Positions 15,402-23,442 of a stretch of 37,677 nucleotides of DNA are shown here, piece by piece. The number at the start of each line of letters is the position of its first letter. Position 1 is the first letter of the stretch. Source of the DNA: Myxococcales bacterium (GTDB lineage Bacteria > Myxococcota_A > Polyangia > Polyangiales > Polyangiaceae); NCBI GenBank assembly GCA_021778125.1, contig JAJYCT010000012.1:1-37677 (forward strand). Reading direction: 5' to 3'. The notes under the pieces were generated by a model, which was not told the DNA's origin, made no database searches, and was given only the letters and a program-made list of their open reading frames with translations. The translations under genes were made by a program, and so were the position numbers.

Positions 15402-16873
15402 CGCAGCACCAGCTTCTCGAGGCGCAGCGCCGTGATCTGGCGGTGCTCCTCGGCGGCGCGGGCGATCTCGCGCGCGCGGTCGTCTCCGGCCAGGCGGTCG
15501 CGGGCCAGCGCGAGCATCTGCTCGGCGCTCTTGCCGGTCGCGCAGACCAGGTAGACGAAGCCGAACTTGCGCTCGTACGCGGCGTTGGCCTCGGCGAGGG
15601 CGTCGAGCGTGGCCTGCTCCGCCTCGGCCACGCGCGACTGCTCCTGGGCGGACCAGCCGCGCGCGTCCGCCCGTCGCTCGCCGATGCGGGGATGAGCGGA
15701 AAACGCCTCGAGCCACTCGGCCTCCGACATCGGGTCGGCGGCGCGCCGCGCCGCGGCCTGCAGCTCGGCGAGGCTCGCGTACGGGCGCCCCTCGGCCACG
15801 CGTCGCGCCCACGCTCCGCAGCGACAGCACGCGAGCAGCTCCGCCGAGGCCTCGTCCGGGGCGAGCGCGTGGAGGCGCGAAAGGCCCCACGCCTCGCGCC
15901 CGGCGCGGCTCGGGGTCCCGAAGAGGCGCAGGCGGCTGATGCCTCCGTCGGGCCAGGTGGAGAGCCGCGCGAAGCGCGCCGGGGCGTGCTCGGAGAGCTC
16001 GGCATCGAAGACGTGGTGCGTGTGGAAGAGCAGCCGCGTGCGCGCGAGGATCTCCGTCCACGGCCCGTCGGCCGAGGGGCCCACCGCGAGCGCCGCGCTC
16101 CCGGGCGCGTTGCCCTTGAAGCGCCAGGTGTCGAGGTCCACGCGGCGCAGCGCGCCCTCGGCGGCGAGGCGCACGACGACCCACTCCGGCCCGTCGCGCC
16201 GCGTGCGCTTGGTCTCCCACCCGTCGCTCATGTCGCGGGCGCGGCCCGGCATCACGAGCGCGTGCCGCGGCCCGAAGAACGTGTCGCTCGCGGCGACCAC
16301 GACGCCCCCGTGCTCGACGGCGGCGAGGTCGACGTCCTGCGGGGCGCCCGGCCGGCCCAGCCAGCGCGCGTCCGGCATCGCGTCGCCGTGGACGCGCAGA
16401 CGGGCCACACCGCCGTCGGGGAAGATCCGCAGGCGCAGGTGCGTCGCGCGCCAGGCGTGCGCGACCGGAAAGAGGTTGCGCGCCCCGCCCGTCAGCGTCG
16501 TCCTCGGCAGGATCTCGGTCCACGTCGCCGCCTCGAGCGCCTCGAGCGGCGCCTGCGGCGGCGCGCTGCACGCCTCGACGCTGCACGACTCGGGGAAGTT
16601 GCCGACGAAGTGGGCCGTGTCGACGACGAGCCCGCGCACGACGCCCGGGACCCCGAGGCGCACCACGCACCAGTCGTGGCCGGGCGTGCGCCGGCGGCGC
16701 GTCTCCCAGCCGTCCATCCACTTGCCGCGATCGGTGTACCGGCCGGGGGCGAAGATCGCGTCCTCGCTCTTGAGCAGGTTGTCCTTCTCGGCGAAGAACT
16801 CGTCGTTGGCCCACAGCACCGCGCCCCCGAGGCGCTCGGACGCCAGATCGACGAGGTCGGTGAAGTCGTTCAT
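15398..16873 (-). CDS. alc: bifunctional allantoicase / OHCU decarboxylase fusion
   Basis: A 491-residue fusion. Residues 1-325 are allantoicase with its two beta-jelly-roll repeats. The repeat hallmark DGWETRRRR at 54-62 recurs as DGWETKRTRR at 217-226, and the FPDGGVARLRV strand recurs as WPDGGISRLRL. This part hydrolyses allantoate to ureidoglycolate and urea. Residues 327-491 are OHCU decarboxylase (UraD), which makes S-allantoin. It has a Cys-rich start, then FSAHPRIGER with the catalytic His394, and the GFVYLVCATGKSA substrate block. No stop or frameshift separates the halves. The ATG at 16873 overlaps the allB stop by 4 bp, and the stop overlaps uraH by 4 bp. The two steps are not consecutive: allantoinase acts between them. 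Confidence 0.93.
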   Translation of the reverse strand: MNDFTDLVDLASERLGGAVLWANDEFFAEKDNLLKSEDAIFAPGRYTDRGKWMDGWETRRRRTPGHDWCVVRLGVPGVVRGLVVDTAHFVGNFPESCSVEACSAPPQAPLEALEAATWTEILPRTTLTGGARNLFPVAHAWRATHLRLRIFPDGGVARLRVHGDAMPDARWLGRPGAPQDVDLAAVEHGGVVVAASDTFFGPRHALVMPGRARDMSDGWETKRTRRDGPEWVVVRLAAEGALRRVDLDTWRFKGNAPGSAALAVGPSADGPWTEILARTRLLFHTHHVFDAELSEHAPARFARLSTWPDGGISRLRLFGTPSRAGREAWGLSRLHALAPDEASAELLACCRCGAWARRVAEGRPYASLAELQAAARRAADPMSEAEWLEAFSAHPRIGERRADARGWSAQEQSRVAEAEQATLDALAEANAAYERKFGFVYLVCATGKSAEQMLALARDRLAGDDRAREIARAAEEHRQITALRLEKLVLR

Positions 16874-18234
16874 GCCTTCCCTCGACGCAGCAGCCGGCCC
16901 GACGGCGGGCCGGGATGCGCGCCCGCAGCGTACACCGCGCGGCCGCGGACGTAGGTCGCGTGCACCACACCGGTGAGCGTCCGGCGCGCATAGGGCGTCA
17001 GCTTGTGTCGCTGCTCGAGCGCGGCAGGCTCGACGACGCGCGGCGCATCCGGGTCCCACACGACCAGGTCCGCATCCCGCCCGGGCGCGATGCTCCCCTT
17101 CCGGGCGTCGAGCCCCACGAGGCGGGCCGGCTCGGCGCTCATCAGCGCCGAGAGCCGCGCGAGGTCGAAGCCGCGGCCCCGGGCCTCGGTCCACGTCGCC
17201 GAGAGGCCCAGCTCGAGCGAGCCGATCCCGCCCCAGGCGCGGGCGAAGTCACCGCTGTCGGCGCACTTGAGCGACGCGGGGGCCGGCGAGTGATCGGTGA
17301 CGACCTGCGTGATCAGCCCCTCGCGCAGCGCCTGCCAGAGCCGCTCGCGGTTGTGCCGCTCGCGGATGGGCGGCGCACATTTGTACTCGGTCGCTCCGTC
17401 GGGCACGTCCTCCGCCGCGAACGTCAGGTAGTGCGGGCACGTCTCGGCGCTGACGCCGACGCCCGCGTCGCGCGCCGCCCGCAGGGCGAGCAGGGCATCG
17501 GCCGAGGATAGGTGCACCACGTGCGCTCGGGCCCCCGTGGCGCGCGCGAGGCGCACGACCAGGTCGACCGCCTCGTTCTCGGCCTCGCGCGGGCGGGCCT
17601 CGAGCCAGTGCACGTAGCGGCGGAGCTCCGCGTCGCTCAGGTTGCCCTGGGCGCGCAGCGCGGCGTCGATGGGTCCGCCGAGCTCGGCGTGCACGAGCAG
17701 GGGCGCGCCGGCGGCGGCGAGCAGGGGCATCGCGCGCGCGAGGTGCGCCTCGCCGACGTGCGCGAAGTCCGAGACACCCGAGTCGACGAGGAAGCACTTG
17801 AACGCCACGCAGCCTGCCTCGAGCAGGGCACGCAGCTCGTGAGCGTTGTCCGGGACGACGCCCCCCGTCAGCGCGACGTCGACGTGCAGCTGCCCCTCCG
17901 CCGCGGCGGTCTTTGCCTCGAAGGCGCGCAGGCTCGTCGTCGGCGGCGAGGCGTTGAGGGGCATGTCGACGATCGTCGTCACGCCGCCCGCGGCGGCCGC
18001 CCGGGTGGCCGTCCAGAAGCCCTCCCACTCGGTGCGCCCGGGCTCGTTGACGTGGACGTGCGTGTCGACGAGCCCCGGAGAGATGACGCGCTCGCCGGCG
18101 TCCTCGACGACGAGGCCCGGCGGGACGGCGTCCCAGGCGTCGACCCGGGCGATGACGCCGTCGCGAACGTGGACGCTGGCGGCGCGTACGCCGTCGGGCA
18201 GCACCACGCTCCGGCTGCGAAGAACGAGATCCAC
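16870..18234 (-). CDS. allB: allantoinase
   Basis: A cyclic amidohydrolase that opens allantoin to allantoate. In numbering from the longer GTG at 18252, the metal-binding block DTHVHVNEPG gives His65 and His67, the carbamylated Lys152 is in FKCFLVDSG, His188 is in LLVHAEL, His247 is in VVHLSS, and Asp320 is in VTDHSP. All binuclear-site residues are therefore present. I prefer GTG 18234 (454 residues, starting MDLVLRSRSVVLPDG) over 18252. It gives the usual family N-terminus, and TACCGT lies exactly 6 nt before it, as at other genes here. It is the first gene of a tightly coupled operon with the fused alc-uraD gene and uraH. Confidence 0.93.
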   Translation of the reverse strand: MDLVLRSRSVVLPDGVRAASVHVRDGVIARVDAWDAVPPGLVVEDAGERVISPGLVDTHVHVNEPGRTEWEGFWTATRAAAAGGVTTIVDMPLNASPPTTSLRAFEAKTAAAEGQLHVDVALTGGVVPDNAHELRALLEAGCVAFKCFLVDSGVSDFAHVGEAHLARAMPLLAAAGAPLLVHAELGGPIDAALRAQGNLSDAELRRYVHWLEARPREAENEAVDLVVRLARATGARAHVVHLSSADALLALRAARDAGVGVSAETCPHYLTFAAEDVPDGATEYKCAPPIRERHNRERLWQALREGLITQVVTDHSPAPASLKCADSGDFARAWGGIGSLELGLSATWTEARGRGFDLARLSALMSAEPARLVGLDARKGSIAPGRDADLVVWDPDAPRVVEPAALEQRHKLTPYARRTLTGVVHATYVRGRAVYAAGAHPGPPSGRLLRRGKA

Positions 18235-18240
18235 GTCGCC

Positions 18241-18264
18241 ACGGTAGCGCACCTTCGCTACGAT
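18241..18264. promoter_or_regulatory. mirror-image divergent promoter between allB and the adenylate cyclase
   Basis: CGCTACGAT at 18256-18264 (plus) and CGCTACCGT at 18249-18241 (minus) face away from each other. The GTAGCG and CGCTAC cores form a 6-bp inverted repeat with a 6-bp spacer. Each hexamer (TACGAT, TACCGT) lies 6 nt before a GTG, at 18271 and 18234. No -35 consensus is visible. The two promoters overlap, so one factor could control both. Confidence 0.5.
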
Positions 18265-18270
18265 CCGCCG

Positions 18271-20025
18271 GTGATGCTGCTACGTTTGCCGACCGTCCGC
18301 GCCAAGCTGACGGCGCTGGTCGCGCTGTCGGCGGTGGTGATGCTGGCTGCGTTGCCGGTGCTGTCGTGGCTCCTGCACCGCCAGCTCGTCGACGAGGTCG
18401 ACGATCGCGTGAGGGACGCCGAGAGGGCCTTCCAGACCGAGCTCGACGACGATCTCGCGGATCTGGCGCTCGCCTCGCGCATCCTGTCGGCCGACGGCGC
18501 GACGGCGAGCGCCATCGAGCGCAAGGACGAAGGGCGCGCCCGCCAGCTCGCGCAGGTCTTCGTCTCCGTCTACCCGAACATCGACGTGCTGCTGGTGCAA
18601 GCCGGCGGCCACGTGCTGGCGCAGGTCGGCTGCGAACACCCGCCCGACGTCGTCAACAGCGTGCCCGAGATGGTCGGCGCCCTCTCGAAGAGCGAGTTTC
18701 GCGGCGTCGTCGATCACGGGTGCGAGTCCCAGGCGTCCGGAGCGCCGCCTGCGTACATGATCGGCGTCCCGATCCCGAACGTGGGCGCGGTGTTCGTCTG
18801 CATGCCCATCGACGCCGAGTACCTGAAGAACGCGAGCGCGAAGCTGGGGCTGGAGCTGGCGCTGGCCGTGCTCGGCGAAGGACAGAGGGTCGTGGGGGCG
18901 ACGAACGAGTTTCCGAACCCGGCCGTGAGCGCCGCCGGGCGGAACGGGACGGCGATCGTCGACTCGGCCGATCGGTCGTGGGCCGTCCAGCGCTTCGAGC
19001 CCCGCCAGCTCCACGGACGGCTGGGCAGCGTGGACATGATCGCCGCGCTGGACGTGACGGACATTCGCCTGATCGTGCGGCACAACCTCCTCTACGCCCT
19101 GATCGTGCTCGCCGCGGCCGCGCTCGTGTCGATCGTCTTCGGGAGCCGCGTCGCGGGGGTGATGGGCGTGGCGCTCCGGAGCGTCAACACGGCGCTCAAG
19201 CGGGTCGAGCAGCTCGACTACGTGCACGTCGAGGGCGTGCGCACGGGCGACGAGCTCGAGGATCTCGCCACCGGCTTCAACACGATGGTCGACGGGCTCA
19301 AGGAGCGCGACAAGCTCCGCACCACCTTCGGCAAGTACATGACGGCCACGGTCATGGAGCACCTGCTCGCCGGCAAGGTCGCGCTGGGCGGCGAGTCGCT
19401 TCAGGTCACCATCCTCTTCAGCGACATCCGGAGCTTCACGACCCTCAGCGAGAAGATGGACCCGCAGCATCTCGTGGGGCTCCTCAACGAGTACTTCACC
19501 GAGATGGTCGGCATCGTGATGCAGGAGGACGGGGTCGTCGACAAGTACATCGGCGACGCCATCATGGCGGTCTTCGGCGCGCCCGTGCCCAAGCCCGAGG
19601 ACCCCGTCAACGCCGTCCGCGCCGCGGTCCGGATGCGGCTCGCGCTCGCGGAGCTCAACACGCGGCTCGAGGCGCGCGGGATGCAGAGGCTGCGCACGGG
19701 GATCGGCATCCACACCGGCCCCGTCGTCGCCGGCAACATCGGCAGCGAGAAGCGCATGGAGTACACGGTCATCGGCGACGCGGTGAACCTGGCCTCGCGC
19801 CTCGAGAGCAACACGAAGGACGTCGGCGTGAACATCCTCATCAGCGAGGACACCTACGCGCTCACGAAGGGCGTGATCGAGGCTCGCCCCGTCAGGGAGA
19901 TCACGGTCAAGGGGCGCAAGCAGCCAGTGATGACCTACGAGGTGCTCGGCCTCAAGGGCGGGCCGCTGCTCGCGCAGAGCGACAGCGCGAAGATGGCCGC
20001 CAGCACGCGGACGCCGGCGGCGTAG
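18271..20025 (+). CDS. membrane-bound class III adenylate cyclase with extracytoplasmic sensor and HAMP
   Basis: A 583-584-residue protein that would make cAMP from ATP. Counting from the Met at 18274: TM1 at 11-34, an extracytoplasmic sensor of about 230 residues (Cache-like in layout), TM2 at 272-292, HAMP at about 293-345, and the cyclase domain at about 375-545. Metal-binding Asp384 (FSDIRSFT) and Asp428 (YIGDAIMA) are present. Lys424 and Thr498 mark ATP specificity of the class IIIb kind. Asn505 and Arg509 (GDAVNLASR) are the transition-state residues. All key residues are therefore intact. TACGAT lies 6 nt before GTG 18271, favouring that start over ATG 18274. It is divergent from allB with overlapping promoters. 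The sensed ligand is unknown. Confidence 0.92.
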   Translation: MMLLRLPTVRAKLTALVALSAVVMLAALPVLSWLLHRQLVDEVDDRVRDAERAFQTELDDDLADLALASRILSADGATASAIERKDEGRARQLAQVFVSVYPNIDVLLVQAGGHVLAQVGCEHPPDVVNSVPEMVGALSKSEFRGVVDHGCESQASGAPPAYMIGVPIPNVGAVFVCMPIDAEYLKNASAKLGLELALAVLGEGQRVVGATNEFPNPAVSAAGRNGTAIVDSADRSWAVQRFEPRQLHGRLGSVDMIAALDVTDIRLIVRHNLLYALIVLAAAALVSIVFGSRVAGVMGVALRSVNTALKRVEQLDYVHVEGVRTGDELEDLATGFNTMVDGLKERDKLRTTFGKYMTATVMEHLLAGKVALGGESLQVTILFSDIRSFTTLSEKMDPQHLVGLLNEYFTEMVGIVMQEDGVVDKYIGDAIMAVFGAPVPKPEDPVNAVRAAVRMRLALAELNTRLEARGMQRLRTGIGIHTGPVVAGNIGSEKRMEYTVIGDAVNLASRLESNTKDVGVNILISEDTYALTKGVIEARPVREITVKGRKQPVMTYEVLGLKGGPLLAQSDSAKMAASTRTPAA

Positions 20026-20037
20026 TGTTCACGAGGA

Positions 20038-21183
20038 TCACCATCGGGTCCTGCGCGCCGCACTGCGACGTCGCCGCATCGCGGCGAGGACCAGCGCGAC
20101 GAGGCCCGTGGCCGCGGTCGTGCCGCCGCCGAGAGCCGCCCCCGGCGCTCCGCCGATCGAGCACCCGACGCTCGCGCTCGAGCCGACCTGCGCGCTTCCC
20201 CCCTGCGCGTGGACCGTCGTCGTCGCCGAGAGCGCGTCGATCGACGCCTGCACCGGATCGCTGGAGCCGGTCCTGTACTTGTAGGTGAGCACGTCGCTCG
20301 GCTCGCCGGCGACGCCGCCGCCGGCGGACGTGCCGTCCATCGACCACTGGAACGACCCGCCGTACAGGTCGTTGCCGGCCGTGTCGAAGGCCCGCCCGAA
20401 CACGTAGAGCGACTGCCCGTCCTTGGCGCTCGAGGCGTCCTGCGGGGCGAGGCCCACGCGCGCGATCGCGCTCGGATCGACGGCCGTCACCGGCAGGGCG
20501 CCGACGGTCTGGCCTCCGACGACGAGCTGCACCTGCCCGCTGCCGGGGCTCGCGGCGCCGACGGCGAGCCAGTCGCGGCTCACGGCGAGCGAGCTCTGGA
20601 TCGTCGTCGCGCTCGCGACGCCCGTGGCGGAGGGCGAGAGCGCCCCGCTGCCGCACAGCTCCACGCTGCCCTTGAAGTAGCGGACGAGGAACGTGGCGGT
20701 GCCGCCCGAGACGACGCGGGCGACGCTGATGCGCGCCTGGTCGTCGGACTCCCCCGCCAGGAGCAGGCCGTGCGCGTAGAGCTGCACCGTGTCGGGGACC
20801 GCGACAGTGACGACGTGCGAGTCGACCACGTTGCCCTTGGCGTCGAGCACGTCGAGCGTCGCGCTGCCCGCCACCTCGGTGGTCACGCCGACCGAGAAGG
20901 ACGGCTGCGCCTGCGGCGGCGTCTGCGGCGCGCCGATCGCGACGATCTGCGGGTTCGAGCTGCGGAGCTGCCAGCCGGTCGTGTCGCTGCCGTCGTGGGC
21001 CTCGACCTGGACGGTGAACTGCGAGCCGGCGACGTAGGGAGAGTGCAGGTCATCGACATGCGGGCCGAACAGATCGACATCGAACGCGTCGGCCATCGTG
21101 ACGCGCTGGCCGGAGCTCGGGCTGCAGGCTGGGGTCAGAGCGGTGGCGACGAGCGCGAACGAGGCAAGGAGGAGGAGGTGCAT
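20038..21183 (-). CDS. exported protein with MYXO-CTERM-like sorting tail
   Basis: A 381-residue secreted protein. The signal peptide ends near ALTPACSPSS; the Cys might be lipidated, though the lipobox is weak. The body is beta-rich with Ig-like or Big-type character: segments such as GSATLDVLDAKGNVVDSHVV and GRAFDTAGNDLYGGSFQW suggest two or more domains. The C-terminus has a Cys (SVGCSIGG), a Gly/Ala stretch, a short hydrophobic helix and RRRR, the layout of MYXO-CTERM signals that are cut by a myxosortase to anchor the protein on the surface. It converges on the cyclase gene with a 12-bp gap. Function is unknown; surface structural or adhesive use is an inference. Confidence 0.75.
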   Translation of the reverse strand: MHLLLLASFALVATALTPACSPSSGQRVTMADAFDVDLFGPHVDDLHSPYVAGSQFTVQVEAHDGSDTTGWQLRSSNPQIVAIGAPQTPPQAQPSFSVGVTTEVAGSATLDVLDAKGNVVDSHVVTVAVPDTVQLYAHGLLLAGESDDQARISVARVVSGGTATFLVRYFKGSVELCGSGALSPSATGVASATTIQSSLAVSRDWLAVGAASPGSGQVQLVVGGQTVGALPVTAVDPSAIARVGLAPQDASSAKDGQSLYVFGRAFDTAGNDLYGGSFQWSMDGTSAGGGVAGEPSDVLTYKYRTGSSDPVQASIDALSATTTVHAQGGSAQVGSSASVGCSIGGAPGAALGGGTTAATGLVALVLAAMRRRRSAARRTRW

Positions 21184-21388
21184 GGTGCGCGGGTCCCTCG
21201 CAAGGCACGGACCAGGTCGAAAGCCCCGCGTGCGCGGCGCACCGACCGCGCGAGCGTGGACCGTGGTTCACGCGACCATGACCGCGGCGTCCGGCGCGCC
21301 GGGCCGCAGGACGTCTCCTCGGCGGAGAGGCGGAGACGAAAGAGCCCGCGAGGTGACGGGAGCCGGCGTGCGTGGTCTAGTGCCGCCA

Positions 21389-21622
21389 ATGCGCGCTGTC
21401 GTGTTTGCCCTGGGCCTCCTCGCCGCCGCCTGCAGCCAGCCGACCTACCAGCTTCCCCCTGGCCCGGAGGGCGGGACGGGGACGGGCGGCGACGCGGGCG
21501 CGAGCGAGGCCGCGGCCACGGACGCGGCGCCGGAGGGCGCGCCGGATGCCGGGAGCGGCGACGCGACGGACGGCAGCCCCGCCGACGCGCCGGTCGAGGC
21601 CTCGGACGCGGGCGGCGACTGA
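21389..21622 (+). CDS. small lipoprotein consisting almost only of a low-complexity tail
   Basis: A 77-residue protein. The leader MRAVVFALGLLAAACSQPTY has a good lipobox with Cys at residue 15. Everything after it is Gly, Ala, Asp, Glu, Ser and Pro, with repeated DAG, DA and GD pieces. This is the same composition as the linker of the propeller lipoprotein at 12929-15013, but no folded domain follows. A TAGTGC at 21378-21383 lies 5 nt before the ATG and no Shine-Dalgarno sequence is visible. It could be a genuine small surface lipoprotein or the remnant of a longer one. The following 40 bp to the Rieske stop hold nothing recognisable. Confidence 0.65.
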   Translation: MRAVVFALGLLAAACSQPTYQLPPGPEGGTGTGGDAGASEAAATDAAPEGAPDAGSGDATDGSPADAPVEASDAGGD

Positions 21623-21662
21623 GCGTCCACGACGTCGAGCCGCTGCGCCCGCTCCATCGCTC

Positions 21663-22001
21663 CTAGGCGCCGGCGATCGTGGCCGGAGGACCCGGATCCC
21701 ACACGAGGATCTCGCTGCCCTCGACGTGCGCGACGTAGCGCCGCTGATCCTCGCAGAGGCCCCGGGGAGAGACGAGCCGCCCCGTGGCGAGCTCGAACCG
21801 GTAGCCGTGCATCGGGCACGACACGCAGCTCCCGTCGCGTTCGCCCTCGGCCAGGCTCGCGCCCGCGTGGTTGCATGCGTCCTCGATCGCGCAGGGCGCG
21901 CCGTCCACGAGCGCGACGAGCACGTCGAACGGCGGCCAGGTCAGCCTCACCAGCGCGCCCCCCGTGAGGCTCGCGAGGGGCACCCGTCCGACGAGCTTCA
22001 A
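21663..22001 (-). CDS. Rieske [2Fe-2S] ferredoxin-like protein
   Basis: A protein of about 112 residues that binds one Rieske cluster. Cluster ligands are Cys43 and His45 in CNHAG, and Cys62 and His65 in CPMHGYRF. The rest (VLVALVDGAPCAIED before, RLVSPRGLCEDQRRYVAHVEG after) fits soluble NirD/ferredoxin-type Rieske proteins that shuttle electrons to oxygenases. The frame is open upstream into folE but offers no ATG or GTG near the fold start. TTG 22001, giving MKLVGRVPLASL, is the best-placed start, 7 bp past the folE stop. It is the last gene of a minus-strand operon. An oxygenase partner is not in the window. Confidence 0.85.
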   Translation of the reverse strand: MKLVGRVPLASLTGGALVRLTWPPFDVLVALVDGAPCAIEDACNHAGASLAEGERDGSCVSCPMHGYRFELATGRLVSPRGLCEDQRRYVAHVEGSEILVWDPGPPATIAGA

Positions 22002-22008
22002 GGCCGCG

Positions 22009-22578
22009 TCACCGTCCCACGCCGAGCAGACCGTGCACGAGGTTCGGGTCGACGTCTCCCCCCGCGATGGCCACGGTCTCGACGCGCGCTCCGTGGGCCC
22101 TCTCGCCACGCGCCGTCATGCACGCGTGCGAGAGGACGAGCCGGCAGGCGACCCAGTGCGGGGACAGGTGCTTCTGCATCGCGGCCACCACTCGCTCGCC
22201 GACCTGCTCCTGAAGCGCGAGGCGGCGCGCGAAGGCGTCGACCAGGCGGCCCACGGTGCCGACGCCCACCAGGTGCTCGTCGGGCGCGAACGCCACGGTG
22301 GCCGTTCCGCTCGAGCCCATGAGGTGATGGGGGCACATCGTCGTGACGGGCAGATCGCGGACGATGACCACGTCCGAGGCGCCCGGCAGGACGTTCGAGG
22401 AGAGCAGGGCGTCGACGTCGACGCGGTAGCCGGCAAGCAGCTCGTCCGCCCACGCCTGCGCGACGCGGGCTCCGGTGCCGATGAGCTCCGGCTCATGCGC
22501 AGGATCGCGCCCCAGAGCCCGAAGGAACGCCTCGATGGCCTGCGCCGCCGCTTCCCGATCCATCACGCCGAGCATCAT
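22009..22578 (-). CDS. folE: GTP cyclohydrolase I (FolE family)
   Basis: A 189-residue enzyme that converts GTP to 7,8-dihydroneopterin triphosphate, the first step of folate or pterin synthesis. Zinc ligands are present: Cys82 and His85 in MCPHHLMGSSG, and Cys153 in SHACMTARG. The VGVGTVGRLVDAFARRLALQEQ helix block is typical. The sequence has CPHH where the E. coli enzyme has CEHH. The ATG at 22578 follows the mlaE-like stop by 3 bp. A second ATG at 22563 (MDREAAAQ) is equally possible. Pterin could serve folate or another cofactor; the operon gives no other pterin gene. Confidence 0.9.
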   Translation of the reverse strand: MMLGVMDREAAAQAIEAFLRALGRDPAHEPELIGTGARVAQAWADELLAGYRVDVDALLSSNVLPGASDVVIVRDLPVTTMCPHHLMGSSGTATVAFAPDEHLVGVGTVGRLVDAFARRLALQEQVGERVVAAMQKHLSPHWVACRLVLSHACMTARGERAHGARVETVAIAGGDVDPNLVHGLLGVGR

Positions 22579-22581
22579 GAC

Positions 22582-23442
22582 TCACGCGGGCAGGAAGGCC
22601 ACGAAGATCCGCGTGAGGAAGTAGTCCGCGACGAGGATGGCGATCGAGACGACGACGACGGTGCGCGTCGTGCTCTGCCCCACGCCCTCGGTGCCCCCGC
22701 GCGTCGTCAGGCCGAAGTGGCAGCCCACGATCGCGATGATGAAGCCGAAGATGGGGGTCTTGGCGAGGCCGGAGATCAGGTCGCTGAGCGTGACGCTCTC
22801 GAGCGCGGTCTGCATGAAGAGCAGGGGCCGGATCTGGTACTCGAAGTCGCAGACGAGGAGCGCTCCGAGGGTGCCGAGGGCGTCGGCGAAGATGCTGAGG
22901 AAGGGCATGACGATCATGCCGGCGAGCACGCGCGGCAGGACGAGCTTCTTCGCGGGATCGCCGCCCAGCGCGCGGATGGCGTCGACCTGCTCGGTCACGT
23001 TCATCGCGCCGACCTCCGCGGCCATGCCGCTTCCGATGCGGCCGCCCACGATGATCGCGGTGAGCGTCGGGCCGAGCTCGCGGAGGAACGACAGGACGAT
23101 GACGCGGGGGATGTACTCCAGGCCCCCGAAGCGCTGGAGGCCGAACGCGAACTGGATGGTCATGACCATCCCGATGAAGATCGACGTGACGGCGACGATG
23201 CCGAGCGAGGCGACGCCGAGCGCGTCCACCTGGTACACCGTGGCGGAGATCTCGAGGGGCCGTCGCACCAGGGACCGGGCCGCGCTCACCGACAGCGCCG
23301 CGATGTCCCCCATGTGCTCGAAGAAGCGCGCCGTGCGGTCCAGCCATCGCTGGCCGAAGCCGGGCTCCGCGGTCGGGGCGGGCAGGTTCGAGATCCTGCC
23401 GCTCGGCGGGGGCGGAGGCACGTCGGCGCGGGCGCGGCTCAT
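22582..23442 (-). CDS. mlaE: MlaE/YrbE-type ABC transporter permease
   Basis: A 286-residue inner-membrane permease. After a Pro-rich cytoplasmic start come about five hydrophobic helices. The family core is clear: IFIGMVMTIQFAFGLQRFGG, LRELGPTLTAIIVGGRIGSGMAAEVGAM, then EQVDAIRALGGDPAKKLVLPR, the coupling segment that meets the ATPase. Such permeases move phospholipids between the inner and outer membranes with an MlaF ATPase and an MCE-domain protein. Neither partner gene is in the window, so it may work with subunits encoded elsewhere. The ATG at 23442 overlaps the lipoprotein gene upstream by 4 bp. Confidence 0.92.
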   Translation of the reverse strand: MSRARADVPPPPPSGRISNLPAPTAEPGFGQRWLDRTARFFEHMGDIAALSVSAARSLVRRPLEISATVYQVDALGVASLGIVAVTSIFIGMVMTIQFAFGLQRFGGLEYIPRVIVLSFLRELGPTLTAIIVGGRIGSGMAAEVGAMNVTEQVDAIRALGGDPAKKLVLPRVLAGMIVMPFLSIFADALGTLGALLVCDFEYQIRPLLFMQTALESVTLSDLISGLAKTPIFGFIIAIVGCHFGLTTRGGTEGVGQSTTRTVVVVSIAILVADYFLTRIFVAFLPA

